From NCBI GenBank assembly GCA_016208645.1, contig JACQXP010000419.1:1-14458 (forward strand): 14,458 nt of DNA. The letters run 5' to 3'. Source of the stretch: Candidatus Methylomirabilota bacterium. Lineage in GTDB: Bacteria; Methylomirabilota; Methylomirabilia; Methylomirabilales; 2-02-FULL-66-22. The translations under genes were made by a program, and so were the position numbers. The notes under the pieces are model-generated. The model was not told where the DNA came from. It saw only the letters and a list, made by a program, of their open reading frames with translations, and searched no databases. Positions 8,080 to 14,264 of the stretch are shown piece by piece. Each line of letters opens with the position of its first letter. Position 1 is the stretch's first letter.

Positions 8080-9054
8080 TTACTGGGTCTTGATCAGGGC
8101 ATCCTGGAACCGCTTCAGGAGGGCCTTGATCTGGTCCAGCGCCGGCAGGCCGGCCGGGGAACCCACATCCTTGCGCACGGAGCGGCGGCCGAATCGGTTC
8201 ACCATGAGATCCTGCATCTCCTTGGAGACCGTGAAATCCAGGAACAGCCTGGCCGCGTTCGGATGGGGGGCATTCTTGATGATGGCGCTGCCGTCCAGCG
8301 TGATGGCCGTCCCCTCCGACGGGTAGATCAGGCCGATGGGGGCGCCGCCCTTCAGGTAGTCGAAGGCCGCCTGCTCGAAGGTGAGGCCGATGGGGTACTC
8401 GCCGTTGGCCACGCCCTGGTAGGTCATGCTGGACTTCGGCAGGACCTTGCATTGCCGGAGCAGATCCTCGACGAATTTCCAGCCGGCGTCGTTCTTCCCG
8501 TAGATGCTGAGCCACGTGACCAGCAGGGTGTAGGACGACCCGGATTTCGAGGCATCGGCGTAGGCCACCTTGCCCTTCCACTTCGGGTCCAGGACGTCCT
8601 TCCAGGCCTTGGGCTTTTCCGCCTCGCTCACCAGCTTCTTGTTGTACATGATGACATAGGGCATGGTGGTGAACGGCGTCCAGACCCGGTCCGCCGGCAC
8701 CTGGCCCGGGAAGAACCCCCCGGACTCTTTGGACAGATAGGGCTCGAACAGGCCCTTCTTGTCGCCGATGGCCTCCGGGCCAAAGCTCCACCCCACGTCC
8801 CCCAGCGGGCGCTCCTTCTCCGCCTCGATCCGCTTGATGATCTCCCCCGTCCCGGCCACCACGGTGGAGACCTTGATGGCCGGATACTTCTTCTCGAAGG
8901 CCGCGACCACCGCATTCACCATGTCGGCGTCGGCCGCGGAGTAGACCACCACGGAATCCTCCGGCTTCCCCTGCGCCCCGGCCGGTCCGGCCGCGACGGC
9001 CAGCAGACACGCAACGAAGCACATCCCCACGATCCATCCCCGTGTCCGTCCCAT
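8080..9054 (-). CDS. Periplasmic solute-binding protein of an ABC importer (SBP_bac_6/iron-type family)
   Basis: Secreted substrate-capture protein of 324 residues. It opens with a classic signal peptide: basic MGRTRG, a hydrophobic core to about residue 22, and probable cleavage at AGA-QG (around 27/28). There is no lipobox. SVVVYSAADADMVNAVVAAF (34-53) is the typical first strand-helix of this family. GLIYPSEGTAI, HPNAARLFLDF and RRSVRKDVG are family-typical C-lobe signatures. I see no tandem Tyr-Tyr of the FbpA iron site, so iron is not assured. AfuA-like sugar-phosphate or phosphonate binding is equally possible. ATG 9054 has AGGAGG six bases upstream. The open frame further upstream merely translates the ATTGGTC repeat. 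First gene of the transporter block. Confidence 0.9.
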   Translation of the reverse strand: MGRTRGWIVGMCFVACLLAVAAGPAGAQGKPEDSVVVYSAADADMVNAVVAAFEKKYPAIKVSTVVAGTGEIIKRIEAEKERPLGDVGWSFGPEAIGDKKGLFEPYLSKESGGFFPGQVPADRVWTPFTTMPYVIMYNKKLVSEAEKPKAWKDVLDPKWKGKVAYADASKSGSSYTLLVTWLSIYGKNDAGWKFVEDLLRQCKVLPKSSMTYQGVANGEYPIGLTFEQAAFDYLKGGAPIGLIYPSEGTAITLDGSAIIKNAPHPNAARLFLDFTVSKEMQDLMVNRFGRRSVRKDVGSPAGLPALDQIKALLKRFQDALIKTQ

Positions 9055-9181
9055 GAGTCGCCTCCTCTCCGGCTGTCTTCCTGCCTCACCAGGGATACGC
9101 CTACTACAGAGGGGTGAGAAAAGCAAGGACCAAGCCGTGCAAACCGGCTCCCCGTGTGCCCATTCGCGGGCCCCACCACCA

Positions 9182-9216
9182 TCATTGGTCATTGGAAATT
9201 GGTCATTGGTCATTTG
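9182..9216. repeat. ATTGGTC heptamer repeat, copy 2
   Basis: Tandem ATTGG(TC) units, with one degenerate AAATTGG unit, lie upstream of the binding-protein gene. The first 17 bases and the last 16 match copy 1 at 1436-1456. The two copies lie in the same orientation on either side of the transporter/catabolic genes from the binding protein to the kinase. Confidence 0.8.
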
Positions 9217-9225
9217 ATCCGGAGA

Positions 9226-9247
9226 ATTCACGGGTCCGTTCGTGAAT
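9226..9247 (-). terminator. Small stem-loop after the peroxiredoxin gene
   Basis: ATTCACG (9226-9232) pairs with CGTGAAT (9241-9247) across an 8-base loop, starting 7 bases after the peroxiredoxin stop. No T-run follows, so this is a weak terminator or an RNA-stabilising hairpin. Confidence 0.4.
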
Positions 9248-9254
9248 AATGCGG

Positions 9255-9719
9255 CTATCTGCCCAGGGAGCTGACCACCTGGAGAAGCTGATCGGGATCC
9301 GGAAGCTGGCCCGGGCCGTACTCCTCCTTGAAGCGGACGACACCCGCGCTGTCCACGATGAATGTCGCCCGCCTGGCGCAGCTCCGCTCGGCATTGTGAA
9401 TCCCGTAGGCCTGACACGCCGTCCGGTGGATGTCGCTCAGAAGCGGATAGGACAGGCCGTGGTGCCGCGCCCAGGCGTCGTGGGAGTAGACGCTGTCAAT
9501 GCTGATCCCCAGGATGACCGCCCCGGCCGCCTCGAAATCGTTGCGCCGCGCCTCCAGCGCCGGCATCGCCTTGGTTCAGCCCGGCGACCAGTCGAAGGGA
9601 TAGAAGGCCAGGACGACGTGGCGCGTGCCGCGGAAGTCCGACAGGCCGATCGTGGTGTTTCCGGGGACCGCCAGCCGGAAATCCGGCGCCGGCTCGCCGA
9701 CGTTGATCACGCTCACCAT
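9255..9719 (-). CDS. Selenocysteine-containing peroxiredoxin (AhpC/TSA, BCP-like), in-frame TGA read as Sec
   Basis: Thiol-type peroxidase reducing H2O2 or organic peroxides, 154 residues including Sec48. The frame from ATG 9719 (MVSVINVGEPAPDFRL) is continuous except for one TGA at 9576-9578. It falls in FYPFDWSPG-U-TKAMPALE, which is the peroxiredoxin motif PxxxS/TxxC with TGA at the peroxidatic Cys. After it come GISIDS, SYPLLSD, AYGI and RRATFIVD with the conserved Arg (about 117), all normal for the family. C102 and C114 are possible resolving cysteines. A hairpin at 9545-9564 fits a bacterial SECIS. Without recoding, only a 103-residue piece from the internal Met52 is called, lacking the active site. 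It follows the HAD gene on the same strand (gap 111). A nonsense mutation or read error is the alternative. Confidence 0.82.
9545..9564 (-). promoter_or_regulatory. Candidate bacterial SECIS element
   Basis: In the mRNA, GCC-G-GCGC-UGGAG-GCGC-GGC forms a 7-bp stem with one bulged G and a five-base loop. The loop begins 20 nucleotides after the UGA and has G as its second base. Known bacterial SECIS elements have an apical loop about 16-37 nt after UGA with a G in the first two loop positions, and this fits. GC-rich coding DNA forms hairpins easily, so the structure alone is only moderate evidence. Confidence 0.55.
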
Positions 9720-9781
9720 CTCTCCGTGGGAGGACGAATGCGCACGCGTACCATGCCGTTAGGTTCCCGCTTTCCCGGTAT

Positions 9782-9829
9782 CCCTCTCCCATCCCTCTCA
9801 GCTGGTGCGGGAGAGGGGAGGTGAGGGGG
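9782..9829. repeat. CCCTCTCCC/GGGAGAGGG inverted repeat, copy B
   Basis: CCCTCTCCC (9782-9790) pairs with GGGAGAGGG (9809-9817), followed by GGTGAGGGG. It lies between the HAD stop and the peroxiredoxin start and is related to the element at 2522-2616. It may terminate or stabilise the HAD transcript. Confidence 0.75.
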
Positions 9830-9830
9830 G

Positions 9831-10574
9831 TTAGAGAAGGTCCCCGACCTCGACAAAGCTCCTCACGGTGTGCGTGGGCGGCGGGGTTCCGGGGGGCAGA
9901 GCCTTGGTCCCGTTGTCAATCCAGATGACGTCCATGCCGACGGCCTGCGCCCCCAGCACATCCACCTCCGGCGTGTCCCCCACGAAGATCGCCTCGGCCG
10001 GGCCGATCCCCATCCGGCGAAACGCCTCCGCGAAGATCTCCGGACGCGGCTTCCGCCAGCCGGTGTCGGCCGAGACCACCACGGCCTCGAAACGGTCCCG
10101 GATGCCGTGCGTCCTCAAAGCCATCTCCACGGTGGGGCCGTGGTCGAAGTTGGAAATGACGCCCAGGCGGTATCGCGGCTGGAGCCGATCCAGAAGGGTT
10201 CGGTGGGATTCGGGAAACTCCATGGCACGGGCCAATACCCGCATGTGCTCGGCGATCCCGGCCTCCATGCACGCTGACACCCCCGGGCCGTCGGGAATCT
10301 GCAGCCGCGCGAACACCATCTGGAATCGCTCCTGCGCCGTGACCTCCCGCTGTTCCCGGTTCCGGATCTCTTCCGCGGCCCGATACGCACCGACGAAGGC
10401 GTGGAAGAATTCATCGAACGGGACATGCGCACAGAGGGGCTTCAGCGCCTCGTACACGAAGGGGCTCGTCGAGCGCACCTCGCGCCCGTTCACCTGGACC
10501 AGGGGCAGGTGAACGTTCTTGAAGTTCACCAGCGTGTCGAACATGTCGAAGATCACTGCGCGGTAGGTGGCCAT
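9831..10574 (-). CDS. HAD-superfamily hydrolase (haloacid dehalogenase/phosphatase-like)
   Basis: Predicted phosphatase or 2-haloacid dehalogenase-like enzyme of 247 residues. Motif I is IFDMFDTLV (D10 nucleophile, T14), motif II VISNFD (S141, N142), motif III K175 in WRKPRPEIF, and motif IV IFVGDTPEVDV (D200, D205). The all-helical cap lies at about 20-120. The start ATG 10574 (MATYRAVIFD) places the nucleophile at the usual position; the open frame further upstream to 10781 is unconserved-looking. It is not closely related to the HAD at 3694-4323. Upstream is a divergent 376-base region shared with the SWIB-like gene. Substrate is unknown. Confidence 0.88.
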   Translation of the reverse strand: MATYRAVIFDMFDTLVNFKNVHLPLVQVNGREVRSTSPFVYEALKPLCAHVPFDEFFHAFVGAYRAAEEIRNREQREVTAQERFQMVFARLQIPDGPGVSACMEAGIAEHMRVLARAMEFPESHRTLLDRLQPRYRLGVISNFDHGPTVEMALRTHGIRDRFEAVVVSADTGWRKPRPEIFAEAFRRMGIGPAEAIFVGDTPEVDVLGAQAVGMDVIWIDNGTKALPPGTPPPTHTVRSFVEVGDLL

Positions 10575-10780
10575 GGGATTTCTACGTTCCTCGGGTGCTC
10601 CCCCCTTGCCCAGCCTGTCCCGGGGCGCAGGATACTTCGGGCGGCGCACACCGTCAAGTCGCATAGTGCCGCCAATGGGTTCGCGCGCGATGCGTCTCCA
10701 CGCGGGGGAATCCCGCTCAACGGGACAGCACCACACGGCCTGCCTGCCCCTGCCGACCCTCAGGTCAGGGTGACCCGACA

Positions 10781-10826
10781 CCCAGGATATAGCGGGGGGA
10801 TTCCTGGGGGAGCCCTATATCTTGGG
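10781..10826. promoter_or_regulatory. Interrupted palindrome upstream of the SWIB-like gene promoter
   Basis: CCCAGGATATAG (10781-10792) faces CTATATCTTGGG (10815-10826), a 12-base inverted repeat with a single C/T difference (G-U pair in RNA) and a 22-base centre. It ends 19 bases before a TTGACA box. It could be an operator bound by a dimeric regulator or a hairpin ending readthrough. The rest of the divergent gap 10575-10950 shows no gene. Confidence 0.55.
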
Positions 10827-10845
10827 CCTCCCATGCGAAAAAAGA

Positions 10846-10873
10846 TTGACATACTCCGCCGAATTGATATTGT
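10846..10873 (+). promoter_or_regulatory. Sigma-70-type promoter for the SWIB-like gene
   Basis: A perfect -35 TTGACA (10846-10851) is followed after 16 bases by TATTGT (10868-10873), within the AT-rich GATATTGTTATGG. This is a local AT-rich island in GC-rich DNA. The expected transcript start is near 10880, leaving a leader of about 70 bases before the ATG at 10951. Confidence 0.6.
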
Positions 10874-10950
10874 TATGGCGCTTCCGCCCGATTGGGGGCG
10901 GGCACTTCCATGGGCGGCCATGTGGCGCCGACCCGGAAAGGAGAGGGTGA

Positions 10951-11106
10951 ATGGCGACGAAGAAGGCGGCATTCGGCGGCTACACCATCAATTTCAAGGG
11001 GTGCACCGACACGGTGGAGGCCGTCTTCGGCAACAAGCCGGTGAGCCCGAGCGACATGACGAAGAAGCTCTGGGCGTACGTGAAGAAGCACAGACTGGCG
11101 AAGTAA
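10951..11106 (+). CDS. Small SWIB/MDM2-like domain protein
   Basis: A 51-residue basic protein with ATG 10951 and a good ribosome site (AAAGGAGAGGG ending 3 bases before). The C-terminal half, FGNKPVSPSDMTKKLWAYVK (26-45) followed by KHRLAK, matches the core of the SWIB domain: a conserved start, then the helix with W-x-Y-[IV]-K and a following Leu. SWIB-type proteins act in chromatin or nucleoid contexts in eukaryotes and chlamydiae, and stand-alone bacterial forms have no settled function. The protein is shorter than a full SWIB domain (about 75 residues), so it may be a minimal or partial form. It has its own promoter and terminator, so it is a monocistronic and probably well-expressed gene. 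Identity rests on motif memory only. Confidence 0.72.
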   Translation: MATKKAAFGGYTINFKGCTDTVEAVFGNKPVSPSDMTKKLWAYVKKHRLAK

Positions 11107-11192
11107 GTCGCCTCCCCGCTCTAGAGAAGAAGCTACTCTCCAGCGGATCTCCAATTAAAATGGGTAGATCCGACAATGGGGGTATCATTCCA

Positions 11193-11232
11193 AAACACCA
11201 CGCCCCTGCTGTCAGGCAGGGGCGTGGTGTTT
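11193..11232. terminator. Strong (probably bidirectional) hairpin terminator
   Basis: A perfect 17-bp stem (AAACACCACGCCCCTGC with GCAGGGGCGTGGTGTTT) encloses the 6-base loop TGTCAG. The plus-strand arm ends in TTT, and the opposite strand ends in TTTT. It lies 86 bases after the SWIB-like stop and is the most stable-looking hairpin in the window. Just before it, GGATCT (11145-11150) and AGATCC (11166-11171) form a smaller inverted repeat. Confidence 0.8.
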
Positions 11233-11442
11233 CAGGGCCCGTAGGGACTCGTGCATCTCGATCGGGAGCAGGCTCGCCCGCCGGGCCAGTTCGAGAATGC
11301 GTCCGAGCCACCAGCCACGCCACCACCCTCCCCTTGACCTTCATGCCCGGATGGTGGCATGCTGTAAGTGGCTCGGCGGCCGGCCAGGAGCTTCCACAAC
11401 CGTCGCAGGGGGATCCGAGCCCAGTCCTCCGGAGAAACCGGC
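11233..11442. other. Spacer before the cysteine-pair gene; no convincing gene
   Basis: Together with 11107-11192 this makes a gap of about 336 bases between two small plus-strand genes, holding only the hairpins described. On the minus strand a 41-codon frame ending at the TGA 11212-11214 has protein-like composition (GRILELARRASLLPIEMHES) but no sensible start. It could be a remnant. Confidence 0.4.
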
Positions 11443-11631
11443 ATGACCACGGGCAGCCAATTCGTCGCGATCACCCTCCACCGGATCCCCCGAAAAGAAG
11501 TCTGCGGGGTCGTCGTCCTGTCCCAAACGGAGGACGAGTCCTGGGCCGGGAAGTGCAGCAAGTGCGGGGGGGAGTTCCGGCTGGAGCGTGATCCGAAATT
11601 CGAGGCGCAGGTCCGGGCCATGCGAAATTGA
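11443..11631 (+). CDS. Small cysteine-pair (zinc-ribbon-like) hypothetical protein
   Basis: A 62-residue protein of no recognised family. A CSKCGGEF knuckle (C38, C41) and an upstream C21 suggest partial metal binding, perhaps completed by H13 or by dimer formation. ATG 11443 has GGAGA about 8 bases upstream. The open frame begins at an ATG at 11368, but that extension is Arg-rich noise. It stands between the SWIB-like gene and the basic DNA-binding-like gene on the same strand, 98 bases before the latter. Confidence 0.6.
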   Translation: MTTGSQFVAITLHRIPRKEVCGVVVLSQTEDESWAGKCSKCGGEFRLERDPKFEAQVRAMRN

Positions 11632-11729
11632 ATCGCCCTGCCCGAACGGGAGGTCCCGACATCTACCCCACTGGCCTGCAGGCTCCCGCGGACGACGGGG
11701 GCCGGGCCGCATCCATGAGAGGAGGAACC

Positions 11730-12221
11730 ATGGCGCGACGGAGCAGGATCCTGGCGTCCCTGGAAGGCAAGCTGGGGGCGGTCATCCGACGGGAAGTCTC
11801 GAAGGTCTTGCGACGCCTGAAGGGCCAGATCGGAAGGCGCGAGCGGGAACTCACCGCCCTGAAGGCGGAGTTCGCGAAGGGGATGGATCTCCTGCGGAAA
11901 CGGCTGACGACCGGGGCGGCAGCCGCCAGGCGCCGGCCGCGGCGGCGGGCGCGCCAGATCAACTGGAAGAAAGTCTTCGGCTCGCTTCCGGCCCGCTTCA
12001 CCCTGAAGACGCTGGCCGGCCACCCGGTGGCGGGCACGCGCCCCAAGCCGCACCTGTATGCCGTCCTCTCCCGGTGGAAGAAAGAGGGGGTCCTGGCCAA
12101 GGATTCGGCCGGCGGATACCGGAAGGTGGGCGCGAAACCACCGCGGAAGCGCAAGGCCCGCCGCGCACGGCCGGCGCGGGTCCAGAAACCGGCCGCGCGG
12201 CCCGAGACCCCGGGCGCGTGA
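11730..12221 (+). CDS. Basic coiled-coil/winged-helix-like protein, possibly nucleoid-associated
   Basis: A 163-residue, very basic protein with a near-ideal ribosome site (AGGAGG, then AACC, then ATG 11730). Residues 15-60 form a charged amphipathic helix, probably coiled coil. 63-76 is an Arg-rich linker. 77-134 (INWKKVFGSLPARFTLKTLA, then HLYAVLSRWKKEGVLAKD) has the rhythm of a winged-helix domain ending in a GGYRKV hairpin. The tail 135-163 is Lys/Arg/Pro/Ala-rich like histone H1 tails. I infer DNA binding; no named family is recognised. An alternative ATG at 11715 adds only MRGGT and would use the same Shine-Dalgarno bases as codons, so it is unlikely. Confidence 0.7.
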   Translation: MARRSRILASLEGKLGAVIRREVSKVLRRLKGQIGRRERELTALKAEFAKGMDLLRKRLTTGAAAARRRPRRRARQINWKKVFGSLPARFTLKTLAGHPVAGTRPKPHLYAVLSRWKKEGVLAKDSAGGYRKVGAKPPRKRKARRARPARVQKPAARPETPGA

Positions 12222-12229
12222 GCGATCCC

Positions 12230-12269
12230 GCCTCTCTGCGGATCGCCCGCATGGACAGGGGGGAGAGGC
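12230..12269. terminator. Stem-loop in the convergent gap
   Basis: GCCTCTC (12230-12236) pairs with GAGAGGC (12263-12269), enclosing an inner hairpin TGCGG/CCGCA. It lies between two convergent gene ends (12221 and 12293). No T-run follows on either side, so termination by this hairpin is only plausible. Confidence 0.4.
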
Positions 12270-12292
12270 AGGGGCGAGGACGGATCCCCGCG

Positions 12293-12484
12293 TCAGCGCC
12301 GGTGCGCCTGGTCGAGCAGCAGGAAGGTGATCGCGTACAGGAGGGCGATGACGGCGCCGCCGGCATAGGCGCGAGGGCTGAGGCCGGCGGTCGGGGACTG
12401 GAGCAGCCAGGAGGCATTGGCGATCCCCAGGCTGACCAGTGAGGCACCCAGGCTCAGATAGGCCAGGCTGATCCAGACCCGCAT
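12293..12484 (-). CDS. Small two-helix membrane protein
   Basis: A 63-residue protein with two hydrophobic helices (about 4-26 and 38-58), separated by a short polar loop and ending in QAHRR. ATG 12484 has AGGAGG seven bases upstream. The longer frame to 12577 overlaps the thioesterase and adds an Arg-rich segment. It lies 22 bases after the thioesterase stop, so it is the last gene of that operon. No family recognised. Confidence 0.7.
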   Translation of the reverse strand: MRVWISLAYLSLGASLVSLGIANASWLLQSPTAGLSPRAYAGGAVIALLYAITFLLLDQAHRR

Positions 12485-12506
12485 GGCATCCCTCCTTGAT
12501 GGGCCA

Positions 12507-12974
12507 TCAGATGGGGAGTCCCTCCAGCCGGGCGATCGCCTCGCGGATCGCCGGCGTGAGCGGTGTGCTCTTCCCACCCTCGTGGTCGAAATAGACGAGG
12601 CTGCCGTGGGCCGTGGCCACCAGGCGCCGGCCGGCCGCCTCGACCAGGGCGTACTCCATCGTCAGGCTCGATCGCCCCATGCGGGCCACCCGGGCGTAGG
12701 CGTGAATCGTCTGGCCGAAGAACGCCGGCGCCTTGTACTCGCACGCCAGATCCGCGGCGATCAGGGTCACCTTGCTGAAGGGGTCGTGAACCGCATCCGT
12801 CAGATCGAGATGGGCGAAGTAGTCCATCCGCGCCTGTTCCACGTAGACGAAGTAGCTCACCTGGTTCACGTGGCGGTTCGCATCGGTTTCGCAAAACCGC
12901 ACTCGGATCGGCGTGGAGAACTTGAACTTCGCCAGCAGCGCGTCCAGGTCAACCGTCCGCTCGAACCGACTCAT
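12507..12974 (-). CDS. Acyl-CoA thioesterase, hotdog fold (4HBT/YbgC-FadM-like)
   Basis: A 155-residue hotdog-fold hydrolase predicted to cleave acyl-CoA thioesters in the cytoplasm. RFCETDANRHVNQVSYFVYV (26-45) is the 4HBT signature, with D31 the catalytic acid and H35/N37 following, and the long helix continues as EQARMDYF. LACEYKAPAFFGQTIHAYAR is the usual central strand pair. ATG 12974 has GGGGAA upstream. It is 25 bases after the HTH/zinc-ribbon gene and upstream of the small membrane protein. Chain-length preference cannot be told. Confidence 0.9.
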   Translation of the reverse strand: MSRFERTVDLDALLAKFKFSTPIRVRFCETDANRHVNQVSYFVYVEQARMDYFAHLDLTDAVHDPFSKVTLIAADLACEYKAPAFFGQTIHAYARVARMGRSSLTMEYALVEAAGRRLVATAHGSLVYFDHEGGKSTPLTPAIREAIARLEGLPI

Positions 12975-12999
12975 GACTTCCCCGGGACAGGTGCCGCGC

Positions 13000-13281
13000 T
13001 CACGTGATGCGGAATCGCTGCGGACTCAGGTGTTCGTTCTTGCACCGCGGGCACCGGGACGGATCGGAGAACCGCGTCCGATCCTTGAACCGGAACCCGC
13101 ACTCCTCGCACACCGGCGCCAGGATCAGGAGGCGCTGGCGCGGCGCGACGGAGCGGGCGATATGCTCCAGGTCCTCGATGATGATCTTCTTCGCCACGAC
13201 GTAGCGCGCCACCAGGCCATCCAGGGTCCAGGTGCCCTCGGACAGTAGCGCACGAATCTCCTGCCGCCGCGTCTTCTCCAC
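13000..13281 (-). CDS. HTH plus zinc-ribbon predicted transcriptional regulator (COG3357-like)
   Basis: A 93-residue protein. Residues 1-45 (RRQEIRALLSEGTWTLDGLV, then IIIEDLEHIARSV) form a helix-turn-helix region. CEECGFRF (C58, C61) and CPRC (C77, C80) form a four-cysteine zinc ribbon, followed by LSPQRFRIT. The layout matches the small HTH/Zn-ribbon regulators best known from archaea. The start is GTG 13281, with GGGAG upstream. Gaps are 24 bases from the upstream dehydrogenase and 25 to the thioesterase, so it may regulate its own operon. The archaeal link is from memory of the family. Confidence 0.82.
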   Translation of the reverse strand: MEKTRRQEIRALLSEGTWTLDGLVARYVVAKKIIIEDLEHIARSVAPRQRLLILAPVCEECGFRFKDRTRFSDPSRCPRCKNEHLSPQRFRIT

Positions 13282-13305
13282 CCCGCTCCCCCCCGCCCCT
13301 GACCC

Positions 13306-14220
13306 CTAGCCCCCAGCCCCCGCCTCCCGGCCGCCCACCCGGATCCCGGTCCACTCTTCCCACAAGGTGATGAGCACCGGCTGGGCCTTGGGTCCCTTCC
13401 CCTGTGCCTTGGCCATGCGGAAGAGCTCGTGGACCAGCGCCGTGACGGGCACCGGAAGATCCAGCGTCCGGGCCATGTTCAAGGCGTACCCCACGTCCTT
13501 GGTCATGATGTCCACGGTCCCGCCGGGCACGAAGTTCCGCGTGAGGAGCCGCGGGATCGTTTCCTCCATGACGCGCGAGCCGGCCCAGCCCCCCCTGATC
13601 GCCTCGTGCAGGGTGGCGGGATCCAGGCCGGCCTTGGCCGCCAGGGCCCACCCCTCGCAGACGGCGGCGAAGCCCGCAGCCACGATGAGGTTGTTGATGA
13701 GCTTGGCCGCCTGCCCCATGCCGCTGCCGCCCATGTGGACGACCGAACGCCCCATGGCGGAGAGGATCGGCCGGCATCGGGCGAAGGCCGCGGCGTCTCC
13801 GCCCACCATGATGGACAGGGTGGCGTCAATGGCGCCCTGCTCGCCGCCGCTGACGGGGGCATCCAGGAAGGCGATCCCTCGTGCCGCGCACGCCTTGGCC
13901 GCGTCCTGCGCGACCTTGGCCTCTGTCGTGCTGAGATCCAGGATGGCCATTCCTGATGGCATGACGGTCACCAGGCCGCCCTCACCCATCACGACCTGCC
14001 GCACCACGTCGCCCGTCGGGAGGGAGAGGCAGACGATGACGCTGGCGCGACCCACCTCGGCGGCTGACGCCGCCGGCTTTCCCCCGGCCGCCACGAACGC
14101 CGCCATCCGGGCGGGGTCCGTATCGAAGCCGGTCACCGGGTATCCAGCCTTGATCAGGTTCCGGGCCATCGGCCCGCCCATGACGCCGAGTCCGATGAAG
14201 CCGAGCGCTGTCTCAGGCAT
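13306..14220 (-). CDS. Beta-hydroxyacid dehydrogenase (tartronate semialdehyde reductase/3-hydroxyisobutyrate dehydrogenase family)
   Basis: NAD(P)-dependent oxidoreductase of 304 residues. GFIGLGVMGGPMA (7-19) is the Rossmann motif. DAPVSGG (120-126) is the substrate-binding loop, and GQAAKLINN (169-177) carries catalytic K173 and N177. Length and motifs are normal. D34 after GFDTD at the end of the second strand suggests NAD preference. Likely reactions are tartronate semialdehyde to glycerate, 3-hydroxyisobutyrate to methylmalonate semialdehyde, or succinic semialdehyde/glyoxylate reduction; these cannot be told apart here. ATG 14220 is used. It lies 52 bases after a partial alcohol dehydrogenase on the same strand and heads the HTH/thioesterase genes. 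Confidence 0.92.
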   Translation of the reverse strand: MPETALGFIGLGVMGGPMARNLIKAGYPVTGFDTDPARMAAFVAAGGKPAASAAEVGRASVIVCLSLPTGDVVRQVVMGEGGLVTVMPSGMAILDLSTTEAKVAQDAAKACAARGIAFLDAPVSGGEQGAIDATLSIMVGGDAAAFARCRPILSAMGRSVVHMGGSGMGQAAKLINNLIVAAGFAAVCEGWALAAKAGLDPATLHEAIRGGWAGSRVMEETIPRLLTRNFVPGGTVDIMTKDVGYALNMARTLDLPVPVTALVHELFRMAKAQGKGPKAQPVLITLWEEWTGIRVGGREAGAGG

Positions 14221-14264
14221 GATCCGATCTTTCTCCCCCCACCCCCGCGGAATTCTGCCAGTAC

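Noticed and set aside
6893..9037. A 714-residue protein covering the ATPase frame and far upstream
   Set aside because: The upstream 350 residues are an out-of-frame, Gly/Arg-rich reading of the binding-protein gene; the ABC domain begins at 7987.
9255..9566. Peroxiredoxin as a 103-residue protein starting at the internal Met
   Set aside because: It would lack the active-site motif and the N-terminal half of the fold, while the upstream frame up to ATG 9719 reads as perfect peroxiredoxin across a single TGA.
11212..11340. Short minus-strand frame with protein-like composition (GRILELARRASLLPIEMHES)
   Set aside because: It has no start codon beyond one internal Met and ends in the terminator hairpin; at most a gene remnant.
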